A DNA stretch of 64,000 nucleotides from Pachyseris speciosa (GCA_016490735.1 JAEMWC010000073.1:900001-964000), one strand, 5' to 3'; shown: positions 34,548 to 47,900, numbered from the stretch's first letter. Translations and numbers: made by a program. The notes: generated by a model from the letters alone, not told the origin.

Positions 34548-35423
34548 TCAAAGCTTCATGATTAATTCTTTTATGGTGCCAGGAAAATCACTATACGATA
34601 CAACATAAGCTGACGTCGTGTTGTGTGTTTCATTCATTTTTGCCTCTTCCCATTTGTTAGACAAAAGTGTTTCTATGTGGAAACCCCTTTGCTCTGTTCC
34701 GTTTGTATTGAAGACAGTGTCGCAGGACACTTTACTTGATGAGCAATTGCTAAGCTCCTTCTTTGTCTTCATTTTATCCTCATTTCTCGCTGTTTTTTGA
34801 TTTGTATACTCTGCAGTCTTTTTCGCTCCCTCTTCTTTTGTACCATCTCCTGCTGCAAGACTTTCGCGAACAGTTCTTCTTGACATTCGTTTTCGCTTGT
34901 AGTCTCCCCGACTGAACTCATCGTAGTTATTCGGGTTGATTGCCCAAAAGTGTCCCTTGCCGTGAGGTGAGCGACCCACTTTAACAAAGCAATCATTCAG
35001 TGATAAGTTATGGCGTATAGAGTTCCGCCATCCTGGTCCTTTGGTCCTGAAGTAAGGGTAATGCGACAGAATATAGTTGTAGATGTCGCTCAGAATAAGT
35101 TTCTGTTGTGGAGAGCTAAGGATTGCTTTCCCAATAAGACCAATGTAGGACTGAGTTGGTTTCTCTTCAATTGTGCGGTGGTACGGCATGCCTTGAAAGA
35201 CCGGGTGATAACACTGACTCATATCAGCGGACTGTACTGTGTCTTTACTTCTGTGAACTTGATACATCTCTGGACTGACAAAACCGGCACCAAAATGAGG
35301 CGTGTAAGGATATAATGGAAAGGTTGGGAAAGGAAGATAAAACCTGGCAGAGATCATGTTGACAGCAGGGATTCTGCCTTGTCTTTCTTCCAACCTCGCG
35401 GCCGATAGAACTTCTGATTTCAT
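34548..35423 (-). CDS. Forkhead transcription factor, FoxQ2-like (upstream copy)
   Basis: Single-exon frame of 291 residues, or 270 if translation starts at the internal Met (codon 22, at 35360), which aligns with the start of the sister gene. The forkhead domain is nearly identical to the copy at 30389 (KPTQSYIGLIGKAILSSPQQ; SIRHNLSLNDCFVKVGRSPH), differing at a few sites (FIKV to FVKV; INYDDF to NNYDEF). The tail is more diverged and contains an extra lysine/glutamate-rich stretch, but keeps the FHIETLL eh1-like motif and TTSA. The N-terminal GFVSPEM region is conserved. Strong conservation of the domain with looser tails suggests that both copies are kept by selection. Confidence 0.85.
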   Translation of the reverse strand: MKSEVLSAARLEERQGRIPAVNMISARFYLPFPTFPLYPYTPHFGAGFVSPEMYQVHRSKDTVQSADMSQCYHPVFQGMPYHRTIEEKPTQSYIGLIGKAILSSPQQKLILSDIYNYILSHYPYFRTKGPGWRNSIRHNLSLNDCFVKVGRSPHGKGHFWAINPNNYDEFSRGDYKRKRMSRRTVRESLAAGDGTKEEGAKKTAEYTNQKTARNEDKMKTKKELSNCSSSKVSCDTVFNTNGTEQRGFHIETLLSNKWEEAKMNETHNTTSAYVVSYSDFPGTIKELIMKL

Positions 35424-35473
35424 ACCACCAACTTAGATCAATTTCGTGTGTACTTCATACACTGAAAACGTAG

Positions 35474-36160
35474 ATGTAAATGAATCTCCCACAAGTGAAC
35501 AACCTGTGATATTGGCTTGCAGTCCAGATGTTGTTGTGTCGATGGGGCTATTGTGGTTGATAAACAATCAAACACCTCAATATCTTGACCAACTTTGTCA
35601 CAATTTACTCAAAGTCAAGCTGAACAAAAAGAATTAAAGAGGAAAAAAAACAAGGTGGTCCTCAGTTGAGCTTATTCAAGTTTACAAAAGATTTTAACTA
35701 CAGAAATCTGCATTTTAACTAGAAATTTCCTATAGTACCCAAGAGTTAATTACTAACAATTAACACCCACCCCTGTGTTTGGTTTTCTTTAGACTTCCTT
35801 TGCGGGAGGAGCTAATCACAATCAGGAAAAACACAAGGTCCATCCTTTTCAATTATGAGAAACTTTATTTGATTACTCCCCAAAGACAACACTTGTCTTT
35901 ATTGTAGGAAACAATACAGTATACTGAACAACAAAAGTAGTTGAAAAATCAACTGAAAATCCTGCTCAGTAATACGAAATGTAATACAAAATGTTTTCAC
36001 GTAAGTTGAAGTCGTACTTACGTTTCGGAGCAAAAAACTGTCCGTCACATTCTTTTTTACTCAATTCGGCATGGACTTGATATTGTTTGGCTAATTGTTA
36101 AGTAATACCAGCGTTATTGTTTTCTAATGAGGGGTTTGCGAAAAAAGGACGTCATCACTG
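35474..36160 (-). promoter_or_regulatory. Upstream blocks shared with the other forkhead gene
   Basis: Matches the blocks at 31310-31995: CCACAAGTGAACAACCTGTG (35489), CACCCACCCCTGTGTTT (35764) with GGGAGGAGCTAATCACAA (about 35805), and TATTGTTTGGCT (36081). Intervening sequence is not alignable by eye. Confidence 0.5.
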
Positions 36161-38086
36161 TGGTTCAATCTCAAACAATGTGATTGTGAACTTGTGACGC
36201 TCTTGAAAAGAAAGTGAGTGCATTTTCAAAGACAAGTCCCATTGTCATTTGGAACTCCGCGCTGAAGACGAAACGTGGTTGGCAATTAGAGGTATTCCAG
36301 TACTTTTCTTTGGCGACCAAACTCAACTTTTTTAACGCACTTTTATTCAGTTCTCTGTCAGCTTGATCGACGTAAAATTTACAAGCTATTTACGCCTGTT
36401 ATTGACCTTAGATTGACGTTTGTCACAATCGATTTTAAGACTGTTATGACAACGAGAAATACGCCATCCAGAATTGGCGACAGAATTCACTTAGAAAAGT
36501 CAGTATTTGGTATGTTTGTTTGTTTTCAAAGAGAAAAAGTTCAAGCTTCAAATTTTCAACTTTGTTACTTAATTCGCCTTATTTGGCAGGAAACAGCCAA
36601 AATAAGGAGTTTTAGCTACAACGACGGTGATGGCAACAAAAACGTCATTTCAAAATATAAGTTCTTGTTATTGTATCTCTTTCGCGATTACTTGTTTAAC
36701 TTGGAAAATGCTGGCGAACTGTCCGGGACTAAATTGCTATGAACGGCGTTAAAGTAAGGGAAAAAATTCTTTTTCAGAAGGTTTTTCCTTTATAAATTGG
36801 CCTTAGTTCAGTCAAAACTTTAATTGTTTGGACTGCACTACGACTAATTTAGGTTGCAAGCTCACAAATAAAGTTGATTACCAGTGGACGTAGCATGTGT
36901 GGTTTCTTTTACGGGCTCTTGCTTTCACAAACGATTTGGCATCGGCAGATAAAATAAACCTCGGGCATAAAATTCCCGCTATCATGTCAACCATCCAATA
37001 ACAGACCTTATTCGCATCCTCCGTAATTAGCTGAACTGACTAGCTTGCACCAGGCCTAAACGGGGGAATCTTTTCGTGTGTAAATGTATTCTCCCGCAAG
37101 CTTTGCAAGTACTCTTTTTACCAAAACATATGTTTTAGAATTGGATTTGACACATACATATATACACCTTTATTAAAGTGTCTGTGTGTTCTAGCGCCTA
37201 TTGGTGGTATTTGGCGCTGCAACTTTTATATCGTAAGCTCACAATTGAAGTTTTTACAAGTTCATATAGCAGGGTTTAGTTTCTTGTACGTGCACTAGCT
37301 TTTACAATGAACGCGCAAGTGTATGCATAATGAAACAATTATTGAATTTCGCTTTTCGCATAATATCTGGAATTATCAAGGCGTAGGTTTGTGTTGTCCG
37401 CCTCAGCTATAACAAAAGCCTCGGCCATGATAATTCTCGCTTTCATGCTCAGCCTTATCCAATAATTGTTGATTATCTCCCTGAACTATTTGAATGGAGA
37501 ATGCTCGCTAGGTAAACTTTGCGATTTACTAGATGTTTGGAATAAGGTACATGATTAAAAAAAAAAAAAGGAATTAATGTGAGCTTCAGTGGGACCTAAA
37601 TATTCGAAATTGCGTCCCCTGAACAATGTTTTCGGTCCAAGAAAGAGCGAGAATTCAATTGCCAGTTTTCATAGCGGCGAGCCTTACGGATTTCATTTTC
37701 ATCACTTAAGAAGCAGAACGACTGTTCTTTGGAAAGTGGAGATTTCGAACTTAGACAAAGGCATCCTAATGCTTTCCCTTACCATATAGCTTTATCTGAA
37801 TTTATGTACGGCGAAAATAAACTTGACGAAAGCAATCTAGTGAAAGAAAACTAAACAATGTGCAAACAGCGTTATGCAGATAGTCACTTTGAGGGGCGGC
37901 CGTCGCCCGCAGGTGAAACGTTGTGGCTGCTGAACACCGATTCTCTGTAAATACATGTACTTTATCTTTGCTTCCTCCTTTTTCTTTTCCTTTGGGGTCT
38001 TAACATTGCTGTGTTAGCCTTTCGGAAGACTGAAGAGATGCAAGGTAGTACAAGCCAAGAGTAGTTATAACTGAAATCGGGATGCA

Positions 38087-38121
38087 GTTTCAGTGTTATC
38101 AGTGACTGATAACACTGAAAC
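38087..38121. repeat. Perfect 17-bp hairpin
   Basis: GTTTCAGTGTTATCAGT, one base, then its exact reverse complement. It could be a cruciform or an RNA hairpin. Confidence 0.8.
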
Positions 38122-38467
38122 CTTTAAGAACCATACCACAGCACTGAATGTCATGAGTCCATGTTTCTTTGGTCCTTAGATCGAGAATGATACTCGTAAT
38201 TCCAGAATACTTTCCAACGTCATTTATCTAAGAATATTAGAGATCATCGCCATTGTTTACGCAACTTAAGTTACAGCGGAAAGAAAGCTTGAAAATAATT
38301 GAGGCGCACCCATGATCTCTACGATCCCCGTGCAGTGCTCAGTCGCGGATGAGTACGAGTAACGTTTTTGTCGGTCAGTTAAGTCAACACGAGAATTACA
38401 CGATTGCTTGAAATTCTTTAGCCGGCAAGCCGCAAATCAGTTTGCTGTCATCAACCTGATTCACTTC

Positions 38468-38611
38468 TAGCCTGTTCCAGGCTCTCAGATATTTGGGGCG
38501 AGCGCGCGCGAACGAGCAAAGAAAATTTAGTGGGACTGGGCCCAGTCCCCGCGCGATTTTCTTCCCTCGTTTTTCGCTCGCCCCAAGTATCTGAGAGGCT
38601 GGAACAGGCTA
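38468..38611. repeat. GC-rich fold-back MITE
   Basis: Arms TAGCCTGTTCCAGGCTCTCA and TGAGAGGCTGGAACAGGCTA with inner arms TTGGGGCGAGCG and CGCTCGCCCCAA. Ends resemble those at 60735-60885. Confidence 0.8.
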
Positions 38612-39907
38612 ATTCACTTCCCGCCATGAAGCCATTTAATTAATTATTGGGCAACTCCGTTGTCGTCGACGTGCGGTCGCGCCCAAGAACAATACCGCTA
38701 GCCATGATTACCACAAGAAAAGCAATGCACGGGTTTAATTTCTATAGGTATGGTGGTTCGCTTGACGGCCCTTCGCAAGTGAATACCTCACATTTCGCAA
38801 TACCACGTGCGTTTTATGTCTGATTTTTTATATCTCTTTTATTTGGGGTAAAAGTGATGAGCATTGGCGAAGATGTTTCTAATGGTCGTCTCCTACAATT
38901 TTCAGGGAATACATACTAAATTCGAAGTGGGTGGATCAAATACTGTGTAACTGAAGGACTTTAACTGAATGCTGCTCATTAAGCCTTCAAATTTCATACC
39001 AGGAATTCGCATAAGAACTTTGACCCACTTCTTGTAATTCTACGATGCTCGAGGAGCGATTAGACTTGGTGAATCCTGTTCCAGGAAGTAACTATTGTCC
39101 GTCTGTATCGTATTTTCTCGATTAAAGGTCTCTGGTTTATTTAAAAATCAGCAGTTTGGTTCCGGCCTTTTGAAGCCGGCGTTTAATCGGAGTCCGGCGT
39201 CTACTGGAAGAGCAAAGAAGGCGTCCTTGAGGTCCCTATTACTGTTTAATGCGTGATTTCCTCCCAGAAAAGACAACTCATGAAAAAACTGAAACATTTT
39301 ATAAACAAACAAACGCTGGAGGGTTCGTCACGACTGACTGAAGTTATGTTACGGCGGAACTTTTCCTTTGTACATTTATTAAAATCATCAAAGCAGCATA
39401 CCGTTCATACCGTTCTAGTATGTCGTAGCAGTGCTATTCAAGAAGTTATTTTTACTTGTAAGCTCTACCGCAAACAAGTAAATACTGGGAGCTCGATTAA
39501 AGCTCACGGCGTGTATTTAAAAATTAGCAGTTTTGACCCGGCGTTTAATCGAGAAAATACACTAAGCGCAAACGTTACTCTGAATAGAAAGTTTTAAAAG
39601 TAGCAAAGACGGCCGACGGCGAGAACGCCATAAAACAATTGGATTAATCAGCAGAAACATTCCCGCCCTGCACGTGAATTTTACATTTTGGTACCGTGAC
39701 ACTGCTTTGGAGTCCTGAAAAACAACTACGTGAATCGACCAAATCCTTGGTTTTGTTGAGAACGTGAGCACAAGATGGTGAATTTGCCTTTTGTTCAGCT
39801 ACTTCAACGCCGTTCGTAGCAATTTAGTTCCTGGAAGATTCGTTCACATTTTACAAGTTGAGTTGCGAAAGAGTTAAAGAGACGACAACTTATTGAAATG
39901 ACATTTT

Positions 39908-40726
39908 AAAGAGGGCACGCATCAGTTTTTTTTTTTTTGGCCTTGGAGTGTACCTGTTGAAATCAAAATTTCCTATCTTAAGACAAGCTTCGATCCTTGA
40001 CACTACAACACCTTTTGCGATCAAAGTTTATTTCTCATTAGTTTCCAAGCTACAGCTGTTACCATAGCGACAGTAGCGCGTCGTCGCCCAATTTGTAAAA
40101 GGTCAATTATCTCGAAATCCAGTCAGACACTTCAAAGAGAGTAAACTATTCAAGTCACACAGCTTGTAGACCAAATTACAAAAAAAAAAATTCTGTAAGA
40201 GTGTTTTCGCGTAAATTGCAAAAAGTTTTGAAGGCCGGTTTTTTTCATTCCAGAATTTTTCTTCAAGCTTTACACTAAATTTCTCTCTTCTCAAGTAATT
40301 ATCATGGTAGCAAAACACTTTAATTCACATTGAGCCTCCTAGGTAGCTGTGATTGTAATGTTTTTAAGTTTGAAAATGGCTATAAATTATTGAAAGCACG
40401 GACAAGTCACAAAGCTCATAATTTGTATAAGTGTACCCATTTTAAAATTTAAATATCTTACTATCGCAGCTAACAAGGAGGCTCAACGTAAATTGAAAAT
40501 GCTTTGCTACCATGATAATTCCTTGAAGAGAGTAAAAAAAATGGGTACGCAAAGGGTACATGTGTGGGATACACTGTCCACATTTACTTTGCAGCTCATT
40601 AGCATTCACGCCCTTACAACCCGAAAGACGTTGTAGTGTCAAGGAAATCGAAGCTTTTCTTTTATAGGAAATTTTAATTTCAACAGGTATACTCCAAGGC
40701 CAAAAAAACTGATGCGAGCCTCCTTT
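39908..40726. mobile_element. Long fold-back element, 0.8 kb
   Basis: Outer arms AAAGAGGGCACGCATCAGTT (left) and the reverse of AACTGATGCGAGCCTCCTTT (right) continue inward through GGCCTTGGAGTGTACCTGTT and GACACTACAAC. An inner pair (ATTATCATGGTAGCAAA, GAGCCTCC) lies at 40300-40352 and 40472-40520. No internal gene; non-autonomous DNA transposon. Confidence 0.75.
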
Positions 40727-41998
40727 AGCTCAGTAATTTCGCTACTTTACTTCGCCGATTTCCCAAACACAAGGATAGAGTTGAAAGATATTTTGCTCTG
40801 ATTATGAACACCAATGTTTACTTACATGGTTCACTACTAAGGGAAGGGGGAAGGGGGGGGGGGGGTAGGGATATAAAATCGGGTGTGCGCGCGAAGCAAG
40901 ACGCAGGCTACACTGTGTTGACTGTTATTGGCAGTTGCAATTGATACTATTTCAACCGCCAAAAAACCCAACATGATGTTCAAACGCATACAGCCTGTTG
41001 GATGTTGTTTGCCAATCTGAGAGCGTTTGTACGGGCCTTGTTTTCAGAGATGAATGAGAGGGATTGGTTAGTGGGGTACTGAGAGAGCTTTCTTCTAAAC
41101 CTATTCTGGGATATTCGGAATCAATCTCAAAATAGGCGGTATTCATGTTCTTTTGGGACCTCGTCAGTTTATTCCGCCGCTCATGAAGGACCAGAATATT
41201 GCTTACTCAATACAGAGAATATGCGTTCTTTCAGGAAAATATTGACGGGCCTGTTACGTTACCGGGACTTTCGAGAAACGGGCCCCAGGACATTACCAAA
41301 AGAAGGCGCCTTAAGAACAGACTGGCCATCGTAAAGAGATTCATTTTCTAACGTTATAAGAGCTAGGCGTCCTTCGATTAACTCTGATAGCAGGCCATTT
41401 AGGTTGGCTAATTTGGTGTTTAAAAAAAGATGAAAGAGTTGGAGTAATAGCGAACAGTTATCGAGAACGTACATTCTTAAGCAAACGCTTCCGTTCAAGA
41501 CGTTACCATCGCAGGTAAAGCACCATACTTTGATCTTCATTTTCGTATTGGAAATCAAGCAACTCGAGGCAGATTTTACTCTCTACATCAAAGAGCATTG
41601 CATAACTAGCATTTTGGCAGTCGAAAGTTGTGTACTTTCCAGGGGAGTATAAATAACAAGAACGTGGCAAAATTCATTACTTTTAATGTAGCCTGAAATC
41701 ATGCCCTCTCCCTAAATTTTATTCTCTACATGTTGTACAAAAGAAAAAGAACGCCTGATCGCAGGTTACTTTTAATGTCACCTCTAGGTTGTGAAATATC
41801 TCCTCGTAACAAATTTATATAAGAGAAAATTATAAGAAGGTGATTTTCATGTTTTCTGCAATAAGATAATAAAACAAATATAAAACGGGTAACTGAATTG
41901 ATGAGAAAAAAGAAGGTGACCGGTGACAGGAAAGGAAAATGTAAAAACTAAAACTGAGAGGTAATAAAGGGTGAAAAATTGATGTTTGCTGTGAGTTA
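40727..41998. other. Spacer downstream of EXOSC10
   Basis: Contains a G run at 40854-40866. The frame 41259-41558 (minus) has no recognised domain. Part of this is likely the EXOSC10 3' UTR. Confidence 0.4.
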
Positions 41999-44900
41999 TC
42001 ATCTACGAGGCCAGTTGTGTTTCTGATCGGTGCGTCTGAAATAAAACACAAACAGCAATTAGACATCAGCCTACACCAAAAAGCAAAATCGTTTTCACCC
42101 CAGTAGAGCATTACAACACTCGGATAAGGATAAGGACGATAAACCGTAGGTCGCTTCTCACAGTACTTTCACTTAATCTGACTCTGTGGGAAGAAAAAGA
42201 ACCACAAGGGACGTAACAAAACTCTGGCAGTGACCACCCCTAGTGTCTGTCCTAATTCAATATTCACATTACGGGAGTAATTGTAAACTGCACAAGCAGT
42301 CTGGTAGTCCACCGGCCAGTGTTGCAAATTATCCCTGAAAAGCCCCGATGAGGAGAGGATAATGAATAATGAAACTGGACGAACGTAACTTTTAAAGGTG
42401 CTCTTTGTTCTTCAGGCTAAAATTTCACTAAGCGAAAGATGTGAAGGAACCTGGGCAAACTTGCCTTGTGAAACATCATAATTAAACGGTAATTTTGTCC
42501 ATAGAGAAAATTATCAACAGGGAAACACTAATCTATCCCAGTACCAGAGATCTACGCCCGCGGTTGTTCGAGAGCCGATTTTTTTAAAATCAGGATTAGC
42601 TTAAACTTTGGTTGCAGTTTTTAACTTTTGGATGAAAGTTTCTTTTGCTGCTTTTTGCTTTTCACGACTGACGTCCTCTAATGTAAGATTTGGCAGAATA
42701 TGAGCGTTGAACAACGTTCGTGGACAAAGAAAAAACTGAACTCCTTGGTTAATTAGATTAGGGTTAATCGACTTTCAAACTTGGCCCTACTTCAGTCTAA
42801 ATTTTTACCACAATTGTTAGTAATTTCGCAATCTGATTGTCTAATTTGCCGTTGCCGATAAGAGTTTATATAAGGTGAATAGTTCGCGCGTTGTGATTGG
42901 TTCTTAGCTATGATCTATTAGAGGACAGATGCACAGATTACGTCATCACGACCCACTTTTTTCCAGAAATGTGAAAATAAACAAGTTTCTCGCTTGCATT
43001 TTGTTTCTTTATTATATAAACAAATAGATTCCATGTTGCCGAGTGACACACTCGCCTGCGGCTCGTGTGCCACTTCTTTGTTTTTACCACATTTTGACGT
43101 CATCTGTGATCTATTACTGAACATACGAACGGCAACATGGAATCTATTTGTTAACAAGACAACGCTGCTCGCGTCAACTTGTCGCGCAATGCCTTTTTTC
43201 AGCTCGCGCTCTGAAATTAACATTTTCTTTAACGTTGATTTAAGCAATATACCACACGTTTCTGTGGTTTATAGGCTGATAAACCACGCGGGATGTTGGA
43301 AGAACACTCGAAGAATTCGTGAATCACGAGCCGCAGGTGAGTGATTTACGAAATCTTCGAGTGTTCTTCCAACATCCCAAGTGATTTATCAGCTTATAAA
43401 CCATAGAAACTTGTGGTATATTGCTTTTATGTAATAATTCAGAAGACCAGCGAAATTTCCATGAGTTTACTGGTACAATAAACCATAGCTAATTGACCCA
43501 ATCAGAGCGCGCGAATTGACTTTGGTTATTACATAAATTGTGGTGAAAAACAAATAGAATGTGGTTTAGCGTTGTCTATACTCTTATCGACAACGACATT
43601 CGTCATCAAAGTGGTCAAAATTTGCTGTGGACTCACTCGTCTGCGCCTCGTAAGTCCACAACATTTTGACCACTGTGATGACGAATATCGTTGTCGATAA
43701 GAGTACAGACAACGCAAAACCACATTCGATTTGCTAAATCAACTCCTAAGATAAGCGCTTAGAAGGTTTATTGGGGCTTCCGATGCTATCGCTCTCCTAG
43801 CTTTCGATTTCATTAATAGTCGTAATAATACCGTCTTTTAGGTAGTTAGAACCTGCCTGCAAATACTTGGTTTAACCACCGCAAACTTACTTGTTTGTAG
43901 AAAACGTCAAATTCCTCTGTCCAGACTTCATGTGCACCTTGGATCGTGGTCCTTTGGATTGCTAAAGAAAGGTTTAACAAAATGTTTTAACCATTCAACA
44001 CAGTAACAGTGTTTGACCAGTGACTGGACTATAGGCAATTTAACAATGTTTGTATCTTACAAATACGATGTCGTTTATGCCGTAACTCAACAAAATTTTT
44101 GTTTCCTACAAACTTCCTTAAGATACTTAACAGGAATCACGTTTGACATGCAATTTCCACCTGTATTTTAATTCTAATCTCCTGTAGAGAAAGGAGTGTA
44201 CGAGCCTTATTACAAAAGGGGAACTAAATAATAGGCTCCCAAGCAGCCGTTCTTACGCTCCTGTGGGGTGGGGCGTTGCCTGACGACACAAAGAACAGCT
44301 GAGTAGGAGACTAGGGAACTAACGGCGCTTTTACGGTAAGTTGTAAAGTCTGGATTGCTTACTTTAGAGTCCCTGCAAGGATTAAACACAATCGTCTTGC
44401 CTGTGGTTTCCGTTTCTCTGCCACCTAAAAAACAACAAATCGTCAATTATAACTTTAATTCAACCAACTTTGAATAGTGACCTGGGGTGCTTACCATTTA
44501 CACGTTCCATCCGGGTGGAAATTTTACGTGTAAACATTCAGTGCTGCAAATTGTCCAAACGAAAAATGGACATATCACAACATGTACCAGTATTAATTGG
44601 AAAGCTCAAAAAGAAAAGAAAAAGTGCATTGATTAAGTCGATGGCCTATAATTTCTGAAACGTTCCAAACGGAGAGGTACGTACCATTTCATTTTCCAAC
44701 CAGAAATTTCGGGTGTACCGTGTAAATGGTAAGGACCCCTGGTCCTCCCTGCAAACCTGAAAAAAGTTCAGGGAAACTGGGACCCCAAATGTTGGTTACT
44801 AAGCAGCATTACGTTGCAGGATGGCCGGATGCGCCTTTTGAATCGATTGTAACTTGCAGCAAGTAGAAGAATGATAACATGCTAAGACATTTGCTATATG

Positions 44901-47900
44901 AGAAACAAGGAAATTAGCGAGCAATGGACTACCGGTTTCTTGACTTTCGTGAGAGTTGAATGTGATTAAAAATCATTTCAACATCACGTGTACATGGTTT
45001 CATATAATTTCAAAACAGATTGTTCCTTTGTGCTAAATGTTGTTCTAAAATTTCTAGTGTTTTTCCGTTTTATTGTAGATTTGTTAATGAAAGCATTAAT
45101 CTACCTACACTCTCAGAACAAAAGTTAGCAATAATGCTGAAGACCGAGCAATATGATAAAAAGCAGAGAGGAGACTGGTACCAGAGAACGTAGAATAGTC
45201 TGCTGCAGAGTAGTTGAACGGTACAAAGGTCGCGGAGTGTTCTGTATCATGGCTGTGAGAGGTAGACGAGCTCGCTTCACAAGACTCACGCTTTCTCTTT
45301 TTTGAAGACTTTCCATGAAAAATAATGCAAACAAATGTCAAACAGAAAGTGTAAATCAGTTTTGAAACACAGACAAGGAGCGCAGAAAAAAGAAAACCCT
45401 TACTCTCTTCCTCAATGGCGTTAACTCCTCTGATACTTCTTCGTCATCAGACAGTTCTCTCTTCTTGCCGGCACTGGCTCCTACAAAAGGAAATATTCCA
45501 AAGTACTTAATAAGTATCATGTGAAGTATTCTACATCGTATTGTCTCATCGCATAGGGGATTTTGGGTAGGGTTGGTTAAGGCTCTTTCTAACGATTTCA
45601 ATATTTTCTTAACTCTCGTCCAAAGTACCAGGTACCAAGTATTGAGATCGAGAGAAAGGGTCTTCCAACATTGTTGGAGTCTTCAGAAACGTTGAAAGAG
45701 TGTTGAACATCAGTTCAACACTCAGTACAGAGCAGCGATTGGGCTTTTTAACTACTTTAAGTTAATTTCGAGTTGCACTGTTATTCTGCTCCTGTTACTT
45801 TCCGTCGTAATTCTTTTGGTTTTAATGTTGAGCCTTGGCATGTTATTATTACGCTGGATGGCCAAAGGCAGACCTCGTTGAGGTTTCGGTCGAATTCCGT
45901 TTTTTTCATCGTAGCCACAAATTGCATTGTTTTTTAAAGTTTCCCGTATCTCGCGGAAGTCTCGAGATAATATGGTTCGATTTTATTGGCTCTCAAGAAA
46001 ATCGTGCGATTTCATTGGCTTTTCATCATCATGGAATCACGTGCCAGGTCAAGGTGGAAAACTACTGTGAGAGTCTTGGGAGTGGTAGAGAGAAAGGTTT
46101 TAGCCACCCGCATGGAAGATCAACTTTCAAATAAAAATGGCGGCCGCTTCCTCCCCGGGTGAATTTTCATTATTTCAAGATAGCAGTATGCCGGTCTTAG
46201 ACGGCAAACACAGCTTTTTGAAACAGTAAATCGGAAAAAAAAGTTCTAAGGAACACTCGACAGCCACAACAGTGGAAATTTGTCAGTTCATAGCGAAGAA
46301 ATCCCTCTTCGAGGACCGATTGTGGTTTTAGCGTGGCAGACGAAAATGGATCTTCCCCGAGAATAATCACAACAAGTCATCGCCAGAATTTTAGACTTTC
46401 TCCGAATCGTTTGGGCGCTTCTTGGAATCCACCTTCCCAAAAATTACAGGTTTGAAAGTGAATTTTACGGTGCTTGATCTTAAATTCCCCGATTCGTTCT
46501 CTTCAAAGCAATTTTAGCGAAATTTCGAGAAACGGGTCAAATGAATTGTCCTTCAAAGTAACTCGTAAGATTCGCTTTGTTCGCCTTCGCGTACATTTAC
46601 TAATTGAACGCGTTTGCATTTTAGGCATAGATACAAGCTGAATACATTTTTTTTATTTAGGAAAACTTATTGTCTGCTTTTGTGTGGCTTTTTTTTTTTC
46701 ACAGAATTTTGTAATTTTACTCGATCTATGTCAACAAACCAAAATCCTAGCAAAATCCTAGCTATCACGCGATAGAAATCTTGAGCTCATGATCTAATTG
46801 TCAAATATTTGGTCGGTAAAAATTCGCTAAGACATCACACCAGCCCGGTGTAAAATAATATAATGATATGAAACATGCCAGTGGTATAACCAAAAAGGCC
46901 TCTCAAAGCACCCTTTCAGAACGCCTTTATTTGGCACTTTTACGTTTCCATCAAGTTAATCAACCAAGGGTTGGCGTAGTGGTGAGAGCACTCGCTTTCC
47001 ATGAATGTGGCTCGGGTTCGATTCCCGGACTCGGTGTCATGAGTGGGTTGGGTTTGTTGTTGGTTCTCTACTCTGCTCCGAGAGGTTTTTCTCCGGGTTT
47101 TCCCCCTCTCCACAAAAACTCATCCATTGCTTCGCAATGAATGAGTTAAAAATGGTAGTTAATTTTCGATTCATGTGCACTTTAAAGTTTCATTCCTTTG
47201 TTATCGAAAATGTTAGTACGATGCTAATACCATGTAATTAGTCTCCGAACAACACTGCCTTTGTTTTCATCGTCGAGCCAAAATACGGGAAACGTTTGGC
47301 GAAGGAATGTTCGTTTGATCAGGCTTTTGCACGATGAAACAAAACTATAATGTAGCTTTTAACAACAACAGACAGTAAACCGAAGAAACGCAATAACAGA
47401 CCAAGGAATAGAATGAAAAAACCTGCACATAATCAACTGAATGGTTACTTACCTGAAGTGTGTGATGTCTGCACTGCTGTTCTCCACTGATCATTGATCT
47501 AAGAGAAAGACGAACAACACGAAAGTGACATGCATGTCACAACGTTTGTACCCACACGCACAGGGCTCTCTATAATACAAGAGTAAAAGGAGCATTTCAA
47601 AGCCTTTGGTATGCGGTAAAGTGGCTACCACTTGAGAAGGCATGGGATTCACGGGCGGATCCAGGATTTTTTAATGGGGGGTGGCTGATACCAATCGGCC
47701 ACCAAACTATGTGTTAATTTATTTTAAGTTATCCTACGTTTGTCCCAAGACATGGCGTTTTAGGTAGGAGGCATTTCCGTTTGTTTTACCACGTATTATA
47801 TTTTTGGGTGGGCTGTTCTAAAGGGGGGTGGCTAGCCACCCAATCCACCGCCCCTGGATCCGCCCCTGGGATTTGCAGGTAGCTCATGCAGCTTCGGCCA

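Larger units (their letters stand above)
36161..39907. other. Gene-poor stretch
   Basis: Open frames such as 36413-36742 (+) and 39253-39597 (+) show no domain or splice support. 39113-39190 and 39495-39560 share a diverged repeat (AAAAATTAGCAGTTT, CGGCGTTTAATCGA). Confidence 0.4.

Noticed and set aside
36413..36742. 109-residue plus-strand open frame as a gene
   Set aside because: AT-rich, no domain, no splice sites, no repeat or neighbour support; likely chance.
42918..43344. Overlapping open frames of 109 and 116 residues on both strands
   Set aside because: They coincide with inverted repeats; antisense shadows of palindromic DNA.
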